From Stenotrophomonas maltophilia (GTDB lineage: Bacteria; Pseudomonadota; Gammaproteobacteria; Xanthomonadales; Xanthomonadaceae): a stretch of 64,000 nucleotides of DNA. Position numbers and translations under genes: made by a program. Below the pieces are notes generated by a model, which was not told the DNA's origin, did no database searches, and saw nothing but the letters and a program-made list of their open reading frames with translations. Each line of letters starts with the position of its first letter. Within the stretch, counting starts at the first letter, position 1. Below are positions 28,352-35,916 of the stretch, piece after piece. The stretch spans positions 62,001-126,000 of the forward strand of contig NZ_QFHO01000005.1 in NCBI RefSeq assembly GCF_004920835.1, given 5' to 3'.

Positions 28352-29248
28352 ATGAACCTGCAACGCTCTCCCTCGCGCGCGGTGACCTGGATGGTTGCGG
28401 CGGTCGCCTGTTTCTCGCTGATGGACGCTGGCATGAAACAGCTGTCGGCCAGCTATCCCACCCTGGAAGTGACCTTCCTGCGTGGCGCGGCCTCGCTGCC
28501 GTTCGTGCTGGTCTGGGTACTGGTCAGCGCCGGCCCGCGCTCGCTGATCCCGCGTCGCTGGGGGTTGCACCTGCTGCGTGGCGCGCTGGGCATGGCGATG
28601 ATCGGCTGCTTCGTGTTCGCCCTGCGCGATCTGCCGCTGTCCACCGCCTACACCATCTATTTTGTCGCCCCGCTGCTGATCGCCGCGTTGTCGGTGCCGC
28701 TGCTGGGTGAACGGGTCGGCCCGCGGCGCTGGGTGGCCATCGGCATCGGCCTGATCGGCGTGCTGGTGGTACTGCGGCCGGGCGTGGACGGCTTCATCTC
28801 GGTGCCAGGGTTGATGGTGCTGGCGGCGGCCACCGCCTATGCCATCGCCGCGATCACGGTCAGCCTGCTGACCCGCACCGATACCTCGCAGTCGATGGTG
28901 GTCTGGTTCCTGGTGATCATGGCCATCGGCGCCGGCCTGCTGGCGATTCCGGGCTGGGTGCCGCTGCAGCTGGCGCATGCGCCGCTGATCGCCGGTATGG
29001 GGCTGGCCGGAGCGCTGGGCCAGATTGCCCTGACCAAGGCGTTCCAGCTGGGCGAGGCCTCGATGATCGCGCCGCTGGAGTACAGCGGCCTGGTCTGGGT
29101 GATCGGCTGGGATCTGGCCTTCTGGGGCCAGCTGCCGGATGGCTATACCTGGGTGGGAGCGGCGATCATTGTCGCCTCCGGCCTGTACCTGCTGCACCGC
29201 GAGCGGGTGAACCGGCAGGAGCCGCCGAAGCCGCTGGATCATCCCTGA
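28352..29248 (+). CDS. DMT superfamily (EamA) transporter
   Basis: A 298-residue inner-membrane protein with ten predicted helices in two EamA repeats. The first repeat starts VTWMVAAVACFSLMDAGMKQL and the second GLMVLAAATAYAIAAITVSLL. ASMIAPLEYSGLVWVIGWDLAFWGQ near the end is typical of this exporter family. Substrate cannot be predicted; relatives export amino acids or metabolites. Single gene between repeat elements. Confidence 0.88.
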   Translation: MNLQRSPSRAVTWMVAAVACFSLMDAGMKQLSASYPTLEVTFLRGAASLPFVLVWVLVSAGPRSLIPRRWGLHLLRGALGMAMIGCFVFALRDLPLSTAYTIYFVAPLLIAALSVPLLGERVGPRRWVAIGIGLIGVLVVLRPGVDGFISVPGLMVLAAATAYAIAAITVSLLTRTDTSQSMVVWFLVIMAIGAGLLAIPGWVPLQLAHAPLIAGMGLAGALGQIALTKAFQLGEASMIAPLEYSGLVWVIGWDLAFWGQLPDGYTWVGAAIIVASGLYLLHRERVNRQEPPKPLDHP

Positions 29249-29267
29249 GTCGGTTGGGCCGGGGAAT

Positions 29268-29328
29268 GGGGTTAGAGCCCCTGCGGGGATCCGGCCCCGG
29301 GGTCGGATCCCGCAGGGGCTCTGACCCC
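29268..29328. repeat. GGGGTC-type inverted repeat
   Basis: GGGGTTAGAGCCCCTGCGG on the left pairs with CCGCAGGGGCTCTGACCCC on the right with one mismatch, around a GATCC-containing centre. Follows the EamA gene stop by 20 bases and may terminate it. Confidence 0.75.
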
Positions 29329-29457
29329 AGCCAACGCTCCGGTTTGGGTGACTTAGAACCAAAAGGAATAACATTCTGGCCCATGGCGCGGGCGCGCAAG
29401 CCCCCACGCTGGTAGGCTGCACGCCCCCTTCCCCCACCCAGCCGGTGAGTCACGCCC

Positions 29458-30465
29458 GTGATCGAGTTCCAGCGCCTGCACAAATCCTATGCCGTTGCCG
29501 GCCGCGAAGTCAGCGCGCTGCAACCGCTGGACCTGACCATCGAGGCCGGTGAGGTGTTCGGCATCATCGGCCATTCCGGCGCCGGCAAGTCGACCCTGAT
29601 CCGCATGATCAACCGCCTGGAAGAGCCCAGCGGTGGACGGCTGTTGATCGGCGGCGAGGATGTCACCGCGCTGGACCCGGACGGCCTGCGCGCGCTGCGT
29701 CGGCGCATCGGCATGATCTTCCAGCACTTCAACCTGCTGTCTTCGCGCACGGTGGCGGGCAACGTCGCCTTCCCGCTGGAGCTGGCCGGTACGCCGAAGA
29801 CGGAGATCGACGCGCGCGTGGCCGAGCTGCTGCAGACCGTCGGCCTGGAAGCGCATGCGCAGAAATACCCGGCCCAGTTGTCCGGTGGCCAGAAGCAGCG
29901 CGTCGGCATCGCCCGTGCGCTGGCGACCCGCCCGCAGATCCTGCTGTGCGACGAGGCGACCAGTGCGCTCGACCCGCAGACCACCGCCTCGGTGTTGTCA
30001 CTGCTGTCGAAGATCAACCGCGAGCTGGGCCTCACCATCGTGCTGATCACCCACGAGATGGACGTGATCCGCCGCGTCTGCGACCGCGTCGCTGTGCTTG
30101 ATGCCGGCCAGATGGTCGAGACCGGCCCGGTCACTCGGGTGTTCCTGCACCCGAAGCATCCGACCACGCGCCGTTTCGTCAGCGAATCGGAGCACGTGGA
30201 TGAAGGCGCGCTGCACCGCGATTTCGACGTCGTCGGCGGTCGCATCGTGCGCCTGACCTTCCTCGGCGGCGACACCTATGAACCCCTGCTCGGCAGCGTC
30301 GCCCGCCAGACTGGGGTCGATTACAACATCTTGTCCGGCCGCATCGATCGGATCAAGGACACCCCGTATGGCCAGCTGGTGGTCGCCCTGGTGGGCGGTG
30401 ACCAGTCCGCCGCGCAGGCCGCATTCGTGGCCGCCGGCGTGCACGTTGAGGAACTGCGTCGATGA
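29458..30465 (+). CDS. metN: Methionine ABC transporter ATP-binding protein
   Basis: ATPase of the D-/L-methionine importer. The protein is 335 residues: an ABC domain with [35 protein letters not shown] and ITHEMDV, followed by a C-terminal NIL/ACT-like domain from about 255 that binds methionine and inhibits transport. [10 protein letters not shown] at the start is typical. The start codon is GTG. metI overlaps its end by four bases. No MetJ box was recognised; a possible -10 is ATAACA near 29367. Confidence 0.96.
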   Translation: MIEFQRLHKSYAVAGREVSALQPLDLTIEAGEVFGIIGHSGAGKSTLIRMINRLEEPSGGRLLIGGEDVTALDPDGLRALRRRIGMIFQHFNLLSSRTVAGNVAFPLELAGTPKTEIDARVAELLQTVGLEAHAQKYPAQLSGGQKQRVGIARALATRPQILLCDEATSALDPQTTASVLSLLSKINRELGLTIVLITHEMDVIRRVCDRVAVLDAGQMVETGPVTRVFLHPKHPTTRRFVSESEHVDEGALHRDFDVVGGRIVRLTFLGGDTYEPLLGSVARQTGVDYNILSGRIDRIKDTPYGQLVVALVGGDQSAAQAAFVAAGVHVEELRR

Positions 30466-31151
30466 TCGCCGCCACTGCTGAAGGTTTCTTCCGCCACCTG
30501 GATGCGGACAAATGGGTGGATATCGGCAAGGCGACCATCGAGACGCTGCTGATGATGGCCGGTTCGCTGCCACTGACTCTGGCCATTGGTTTGCCGATGG
30601 GCGTGTTGTTGTACGTGTTCGGGGCGCCGCAGCTGAAGCGCCGGCCCTTCGCCTACGGCGTGCTGGCGTTGGTGGTGAACCTGCTGCGCTCGGTACCGTT
30701 CATCATCCTGATGGTGGTGCTGATCCCGGTGTCGCTGTGGCTGATGGGCCAGTCGATCGGTGTGCTCGGCACGCTGCCCGCACTGGTCATCGGTGCGGCA
30801 CCGTTCTACGCGCGGCTGGTCGAGACTGCTCTGCGTGAAGTAGACCGCGGTGTGGTCGAGGCGGCACAGGCGATGGGCGCCACCACCTGGCAACTGGTCA
30901 GCCGGGTACTGTTGCCCGAAGCTCGCCCGGGCCTGATTGCAGCCGCGACCGTGACCACGGTGGCGCTGGTCGGGTTCACGGCAATGGGCGGTGCGATTGG
31001 TTCCGGTGGCCTGGGCGACCTGGCACTTCGCGAAGGCTACCAGCGCAACCGTACCGACGTGGCCCTGGTCACCGTGGTGGTATTGCTGGTGCTGGTGCAG
31101 CTGCTGCAGATGCTCGGCGACCGCCTGGTCACGCATTACAGCCGCAAATAA
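30462..31151 (+). CDS. metI: Methionine ABC transporter permease
   Basis: A 229-residue inner-membrane permease with five helices. The family blocks [50 protein letters not shown] are followed by the EAA-loop ending LLPEARPG and by [12 protein letters not shown]. The ATG overlaps the metN TGA (ATGA), so the two are translationally coupled. metQ, the binding-lipoprotein gene that usually follows, is absent here. Confidence 0.95.
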   Translation: MIAATAEGFFRHLDADKWVDIGKATIETLLMMAGSLPLTLAIGLPMGVLLYVFGAPQLKRRPFAYGVLALVVNLLRSVPFIILMVVLIPVSLWLMGQSIGVLGTLPALVIGAAPFYARLVETALREVDRGVVEAAQAMGATTWQLVSRVLLPEARPGLIAAATVTTVALVGFTAMGGAIGSGGLGDLALREGYQRNRTDVALVTVVVLLVLVQLLQMLGDRLVTHYSRK

Positions 31152-31160
31152 TCGGTTCGT

Positions 31161-31183
31161 CCGCCGGGCCATGCCCGGCGGCG
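31161..31183. repeat. SMAG-like core palindrome between metI and blc
   Basis: CGCCGGGCCATGCCCGGCGGCG without a GTAG head lies in the 37-base gap between the convergent metI and lipocalin genes. Confidence 0.6.
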
Positions 31184-31188
31184 CCACC

Positions 31189-31791
31189 TCAACGCACGTT
31201 CGGCACTTCGTAGCCCAGCTTGCCGACCTGCTCGGGGTGCTGCGGCACCCGCTTGAGCTTGTCGGTGTTGACGCCGTACTCGTCACGCAGGCGCTCGGCC
31301 AGCTCCTTGTACAGGGCTTTGTCCATGTCCGGAGTGCGCGAGAAGATCCAGGCCATCTCGCGACCCGGGTAGCCGATCAGCGCCCATGAGTAGTCCGGGG
31401 CCACTTCCAGCACGCGCGAATGCGTAGGCACCACGCGATAGAACCAGGTGCGCCAGCCATGGTTGCCGCTGTCCGGGTCGACGCTGGCGCGGGCGCGGAC
31501 TTCCTGCAGGGGTTCGCCGAAGCCATCGCGGTAGCGGTAGGTGATGCCGACCTTGTGTTCGTCGCGCAGTTCGTACTGGTTGACGCTGGCGACATGGCCG
31601 CGTTCGATGAAGTTCGGTACGCGGCCGATCACGTACCAGGTGCCCATGAAGCGCTTCAGGTCGATCGGTTCGTCCAGGGCGGGAGCGCGCGTTGCGCTGG
31701 CACGGGGCGACGGCGGCTCACTGGCGGCCATGGCGGGGCCCGCCAGGGACAGGGCCAGCAGCACGGCGCAGAGCGGGCGGATCGAGGTCAT
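31189..31791 (-). CDS. blc: Lipocalin family protein (Blc-like), exported
   Basis: A 200-residue protein with a Sec signal peptide (about residues 1-22, ending AMAA) and a single lipocalin barrel. GTWYVIGRVPNFIERG is the diagnostic first lipocalin motif; DYSWALIGYPGREMAWIFSRTP matches the Blc core. Blc proteins bind lysophospholipids and similar lipids in the envelope. E. coli Blc is a lipoprotein, but I see no lipobox cysteine here, so this one is likely soluble periplasmic. MTSIRPL is chosen as start; upstream codons lack signal features. Confidence 0.88.
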   Translation of the reverse strand: MTSIRPLCAVLLALSLAGPAMAASEPPSPRASATRAPALDEPIDLKRFMGTWYVIGRVPNFIERGHVASVNQYELRDEHKVGITYRYRDGFGEPLQEVRARASVDPDSGNHGWRTWFYRVVPTHSRVLEVAPDYSWALIGYPGREMAWIFSRTPDMDKALYKELAERLRDEYGVNTDKLKRVPQHPEQVGKLGYEVPNVR

Positions 31792-31918
31792 GCGGGAGCG
31801 TGCTCCAGTGGGCTTGCACGCGCATGGTCGACTGTGTGCACGCGATCCGTCAATGGTGTCGCAACCTGTGAGAAGGGGCTTGCCCAAGCTGTGTTGCATT
31901 GTCTACCGGAGAAGCCCC

Positions 31919-32245
31919 ATGAACGCACGTTCCGCCCTTCGCCCTGCAACTGAACGCGTCATCCTCGAGCGTGCCGACCCGCGCCTGCTGCGCAGCGTGC
32001 AGCAGTTGGCCCTGGCCGGCCTGGCGCTGGTACTGGTCTGGCCGGCCGCGCGCGGCAGCAGCACCTGGCTGGGCTGGCTGCCGATGTGGCTGGTGGGCAT
32101 GCCGCTGGTGGCCTGGTGGGCACTGCTGCGCTTCCCGTTGCCACGCCTGTCGTGGTTGCGGCTGGCACGTCGTACCGGTGGACAGGCGCGACGTCGCAGC
32201 GGCGGGACGCCTCGAGGCCGGCGCGGCTCGACGGCCACGGCCTGA
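31919..32245 (+). CDS. Small two-helix membrane protein
   Basis: A 108-residue protein with two predicted membrane helices (about 28-46 and 50-70) and a strongly basic C-terminal tail (RRTGGQARRRSGGTPRGRRG). ATG 31919 has GGAGA 6 bases upstream. I do not recognise the family. It ends 69 bases before the S9 peptidase gene on the same strand and could be co-transcribed with it. Confidence 0.6.
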   Translation: MNARSALRPATERVILERADPRLLRSVQQLALAGLALVLVWPAARGSSTWLGWLPMWLVGMPLVAWWALLRFPLPRLSWLRLARRTGGQARRRSGGTPRGRRGSTATA

Positions 32246-32314
32246 CCTTCGACACGGGGGCGGCCGCGACGTTCCGTGCTAGCGTTCCTGGGCTTATGAC
32301 TGCCTGGAGCTGCA

Positions 32315-34411
32315 ATGTCACGACTCGCTTCCGCCTGCCTGTTGGCCGGCATGATGACCGCTGCCTCGGTGGGGACCGCCGTGGCCGCTGAAGAAACCGA
32401 TCACTACGCCTGGCTGGAGGACGTCACCGGCGACAAGCCGCTGTCCTGGGTCAAGGAACAGAACGCCAAGTCCGAAGGGCGCCTGGCGCAGACCCCGGCC
32501 TTCAAGCAGATGGAGACCAGCATCCGTGAGGTGCTCGACTCCGATGCCAAGATCCCCGGCGTGCAGAAGATCGGCGACTACTACTACAACTTCTGGAAGG
32601 ACAAGCAGCACGAGCGCGGCCTGTGGCGGCGCACCACGCTGGCCGAATACCGCAAGGCCTCGCCGCAGTGGGAAACCGTGCTCGACCTGGACGCGTTGAA
32701 CAAGGCCGAGGGCGAGAACTGGGTCTGGCACGGTGCCGACTGCCTGCGCCCGGACTACAGCCGCTGCCTGATCGCGCTGTCGCGCGGCGGCGCCGATGCC
32801 GATGTCACCCGTGAGTTCGACCTGTCCAACAAGTCCTGGATCAAGGACGGCTTCTTCCGTCCGGAATCGAAGGGCGGCCTGAACTGGATCGACCGCGACA
32901 CCGTATTCGTCTACACCGACTTCGGTGCCGGCTCGATGACCACCTCCGGCTACCCACGCGTGGCCAAGCTGTGGAAGCGTGGTACGCCGATGGCCTCGGC
33001 CAGCGTGGTGTACGAAGGCAAGCCGGAAGACATGTACATCGCGGCGATGCACGATGACACTCCGGGCTTCGAGCGCAACCTGGTCAGCCGCACCCTGGCC
33101 TTCTACAACAACGAGCTGTACCTGCGTGCCGACAACGGCACGCTGACCAAGATCGACGCGCCGAACTCGGCGGAGAAGGGCCTGCACAAGCAGTGGCTGA
33201 CCCTGGAGCTGCGTGACGCCTGGACCGTAGGTGGCAAAACCTACGCCTCCGGCTCGCTGCTGGCGACCAAGCTCGACGATTTCCTGGCCGGCAAGCGTGA
33301 TTTCGAAGTCCTGTTCACCCCGACCGCGACCACCTCGCTGGCCGGTGCGACCTGGACCAAGAGCCACCTGGTGCTGAACGTGCTCGACGACGTCAAGAAC
33401 CGCCTGTCGGTGCTGACCCCGGGTGCCAGCGGCTGGCAGAAGAGTGAGTTCGTCGGTGCGCCGGCCTTCGGCACCCTGGCCGTGGGCGCGGTGGACAGCA
33501 ACGACAGCGACGCCGTCTGGCTGACCGCCACGGACTACCTGACCCCGACCACGCTGGCACTGGCCGAGATCGGGAAGGCGCCGGAAGTGCTCAAGACCAT
33601 GCCGGCCTTCTTCGATGCCAAGGACAAGGTGATCGAACAGCACTTCGCCACCAGCAAGGACGGCACCCGCGTGCCGTACTTCGTGGTGCACGACAAGGCG
33701 ATGAAGCTGGACGGTTCCAACCCGACCCTGCTGTACGGCTACGGTGGCTTCGAGATCTCGCTGACCCCGAGCTACTCCGGTGGCATGGGTCGCGCCTGGC
33801 TGGAAAAGGGCGGCGTGTACGTGGTCGCCAACATCCGTGGCGGTGGTGAGTACGGCCCGCGCTGGCACCAGGCGGCGCTGAAGCAGAACCGTCACAAGGC
33901 TTATGAAGACATGGCCGCCGTGGCGCAGGACCTGGTCACCCGCAAGATCACCTCGGCCAAGCACCTGGGCGTGCAGGGCGGCAGCAACGGTGGCCTGCTC
34001 ACCGGCAACATGCTCACCCAGTACCCGGAACTGTTCGGTGCAGTGGTGGTGCAGGTACCGCTGCTGGACATGAAGCGCTACAGCCACCTGCTGGCGGGTG
34101 CCTCGTGGATGGCCGAGTACGGCAACCCGGACACCAGCGACTGGGAGTTCATCAAGACCTTCTCGCCGTACCATCTGTTCGACGCGAAGAAGACCTACCC
34201 GCCGGTGCTGTTCACCACCTCCACCCGCGATGATCGCGTGCACCCGGGCCACGCCCGCAAGATGGCGGCGAAGATGATCGACGCCGGCAAGGACGTGACC
34301 TACTACGAGAACATCGAAGGTGGCCACGGCGGTGCGGCCAACAATGCGCAGGCCGCGCACATGGCTGCACTGGCCTACAGCTTCCTGTGGGAGCGGTTGG
34401 GCGGCAAGTAA
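32315..34411 (+). CDS. Prolyl oligopeptidase family serine peptidase (S9A), exported
   Basis: A 698-residue peptidase with a signal peptide (about 24 residues ending TAVAA). The mature start ETDHYAWLEDVTGDKPLSWVKEQN is typical of S9A enzymes, followed by a seven-bladed propeller and a C-terminal alpha/beta-hydrolase domain. The nucleophile is Ser557 in GGSNGG; Asp in TRDDRVHPGH and His in EGGHGGAAN complete the triad. Expected to cut short proline-containing peptides in the periplasm. A textbook terminator follows. Confidence 0.93.
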   Translation: MSRLASACLLAGMMTAASVGTAVAAEETDHYAWLEDVTGDKPLSWVKEQNAKSEGRLAQTPAFKQMETSIREVLDSDAKIPGVQKIGDYYYNFWKDKQHERGLWRRTTLAEYRKASPQWETVLDLDALNKAEGENWVWHGADCLRPDYSRCLIALSRGGADADVTREFDLSNKSWIKDGFFRPESKGGLNWIDRDTVFVYTDFGAGSMTTSGYPRVAKLWKRGTPMASASVVYEGKPEDMYIAAMHDDTPGFERNLVSRTLAFYNNELYLRADNGTLTKIDAPNSAEKGLHKQWLTLELRDAWTVGGKTYASGSLLATKLDDFLAGKRDFEVLFTPTATTSLAGATWTKSHLVLNVLDDVKNRLSVLTPGASGWQKSEFVGAPAFGTLAVGAVDSNDSDAVWLTATDYLTPTTLALAEIGKAPEVLKTMPAFFDAKDKVIEQHFATSKDGTRVPYFVVHDKAMKLDGSNPTLLYGYGGFEISLTPSYSGGMGRAWLEKGGVYVVANIRGGGEYGPRWHQAALKQNRHKAYEDMAAVAQDLVTRKITSAKHLGVQGGSNGGLLTGNMLTQYPELFGAVVVQVPLLDMKRYSHLLAGASWMAEYGNPDTSDWEFIKTFSPYHLFDAKKTYPPVLFTTSTRDDRVHPGHARKMAAKMIDAGKDVTYYENIEGGHGGAANNAQAAHMAALAYSFLWERLGGK

Positions 34412-34434
34412 GCAGAACGGAATAAGCAGAACGG

Positions 34435-34463
34435 AAAACGCCGCCCCAGGGCGGCGTTTTTCG
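34435..34463 (+). terminator. Strong intrinsic terminator after the S9A peptidase
   Basis: An 11-bp perfect stem AAAACGCCGCC/GGCGGCGTTTT (34435-34445 with 34450-34460), loop CCAG, then TCG. A-rich and T-rich ends make it usable in both directions. Confidence 0.92.
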
Positions 34464-34470
34464 TTCTCGG

Positions 34471-34538
34471 GTGGCGCCGGGCCATGCCCGGCGAGCGCGG
34501 AGCGCGGCAATATGCCGCCGGGCATGGCCCGGCGCTAC
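34471..34538. repeat. Pair of SMAG-type palindromes
   Basis: GCGCCGGGCCATGCCCGGCG (from about 34475) and an opposite-strand copy ending CTAC at 34538 face each other. The CTAC, read on the minus strand as GTAG, supplies the stop codon of the aminotransferase. Confidence 0.85.
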
Positions 34539-35719
34539 CGGAATCGCTTCAACCCGCGTGCGATCCGCGCCACCGCTTCCTGCAACCGCGGCACTTCCTG
34601 GGTGTAGGCCAGCCGCACGTGCTGGTTGGCGCGGTGGAAGCCGAAATCCAGGCCCGGGGTGAACGCCACGTGTTCGGTTTCCAGGAAGTGCGCACAGAAC
34701 GCCTGCGCGTCGTCGGTAAACGCGCTGACGTCGGCGTACAGGTAGAACGCACCCTGCGGTTCCACTTCGATGCGGAAACCAAGCTCGCGCAGGGCGGGCA
34801 ACAGATAATCGCGACGCTCGCGGAACGCTTCGCGGCGCTGCTCGAAGATCGCCATCGATTCCGCGCTGAAGCAGGCCAGCGCAGCGTGCTGGGCGATGCT
34901 GGAGGCGCTGATGTACAGGTTCTGTGCCAGCTTCTCCAGGTCCGGCACCGCCGCCGGCGGCGCCACCAGCCAACCCAGCCGCCAGCCGGTCATGCCGAAA
35001 TATTTGGAGAAGCTGTTCAGCACGAACGCGCTGTCATCCACCTGCAGCACGCTGGCTGCGTCCAGGCCGTAGGTCAGGCCGTGATAGATCTCGTCCACCA
35101 CCAGGTGGCCGCCACGCGCCTGCAGGGCCTTCGATAGTGCGGCCAGTTCGTCGGCGGAGAGCACGGTGCCGGTCGGGTTGGCGGGTGAGGCCACCAGCGC
35201 GCCGACACTGTCGGCATTCCAGTGCTGTTCCACCAGCGAGGGAGTGAGCTGGTATGCGGTGTCCGGGCCGACCGGCACCAGCTGCGCGCCGCCTTCCACA
35301 AGGCGTAGGAAGTGGCGGTTGCAGGGGTAGCCGGGGTCGGCCAGCAGCCAGTGGCGGCCGGGATCGACCAGCAGGCTGCTGGCCAGCAGCAGCGCCCCGG
35401 AACCGCCGGGCGTGACCAGGATGCGTTCGGGATCGATGTCCAGCCCATAGTGGCTGCGATAGAAGCCACTGATCGCCTGGCGCAGGGCCGGCAGGCCGCG
35501 CGCGGCGGTATATCGGGTGTGGCCGGCGGCCAGCGCAGCCTGGCCGGCGCGTACGACCGGTTCGGCGGTGGTGAAGTCCGGTTCGCCGATCTCCAGGTGG
35601 ATCACATCATGGCCGGCCTGTTCCAGCGCCTGTGCGCGGGCCAGCAGGGACATCACGTGGAACGGGGCGATTTCATGGCTGCGCCGGCTGTAGCCCGGCA
35701 TGTGGGGCAGGGTGCTCAT
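34535..35719 (-). CDS. PLP-dependent aminotransferase, class I/II
   Basis: A 394-residue fold-type I aminotransferase. GEPDFTTAEPVV and GHTRYTAARGLPALRQAI are substrate-side motifs, SPANPTGTV holds the conserved Asn, VVDEIYHGL the Asp-Glu-x-Tyr, and the PLP lysine is Lys239 in SFSKYFGMTGWRLGW. It resembles aspartate/aromatic-type enzymes; the exact pair of substrates is not readable. ATG 35719 begins MSTLPHMPGYSRR. It lies between two S9 peptidase genes but on the opposite strand. The stop TAG belongs to a GTAG repeat. Confidence 0.9.
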   Translation of the reverse strand: MSTLPHMPGYSRRSHEIAPFHVMSLLARAQALEQAGHDVIHLEIGEPDFTTAEPVVRAGQAALAAGHTRYTAARGLPALRQAISGFYRSHYGLDIDPERILVTPGGSGALLLASSLLVDPGRHWLLADPGYPCNRHFLRLVEGGAQLVPVGPDTAYQLTPSLVEQHWNADSVGALVASPANPTGTVLSADELAALSKALQARGGHLVVDEIYHGLTYGLDAASVLQVDDSAFVLNSFSKYFGMTGWRLGWLVAPPAAVPDLEKLAQNLYISASSIAQHAALACFSAESMAIFEQRREAFRERRDYLLPALRELGFRIEVEPQGAFYLYADVSAFTDDAQAFCAHFLETEHVAFTPGLDFGFHRANQHVRLAYTQEVPRLQEAVARIARGLKRFR

Positions 35720-35742
35720 GCAGCCATGGTACGCGGCGTGCC

Positions 35743-35781
35743 GGGGTCGGATCCCATTTGCGTGCAAAAGGGCTCTGACCC
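35743..35781. repeat. GGGGTC-type inverted repeat, copy 1 of a nearby pair
   Basis: GGGGTCGGATCCC... pairs with ...GGGCTCTGACCC around a TTTGCGTGCAAA centre, itself nearly palindromic. It lies between the divergent aminotransferase and oligopeptidase B genes. Confidence 0.7.
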
Positions 35782-35838
35782 GGAGGAGGGGCGCGCGCGA
35801 TCCATGACGATCCGCAGGGTTGCCGCATTGCCGGGATT

Positions 35839-35876
35839 GGGGTCAGATCCCTTTTCGGGAAAAGGGATCTGACCCC
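35839..35876. repeat. GGGGTC-type inverted repeat, copy 2 of a nearby pair
   Basis: A perfect 17-bp stem from GGGGTCAGATCCCTTTT to AAAAGGGATCTGACCCC with a 4-base loop CGGG. It is the cleanest member of this repeat family in the window and sits 40 bases before the start codon of the next gene. Confidence 0.85.
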
Positions 35877-35916
35877 GTCGAAGACCATTGCATTGATGCA
35901 CCAGGAGCCTTATCTC

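Noticed and set aside
29330..29457. SAM riboswitch or MetJ box upstream of metN
   Set aside because: No matching conserved core or AGACGTCT-like repeat could be seen; only a possible -10 element.
32318..34525. Long open frame antisense to the S9A peptidase
   Set aside because: It is rich in His, Gln, Arg and Gly with no domain, as expected from an antisense frame of a GC-rich gene; the plus-strand peptidase has full catalytic motifs.
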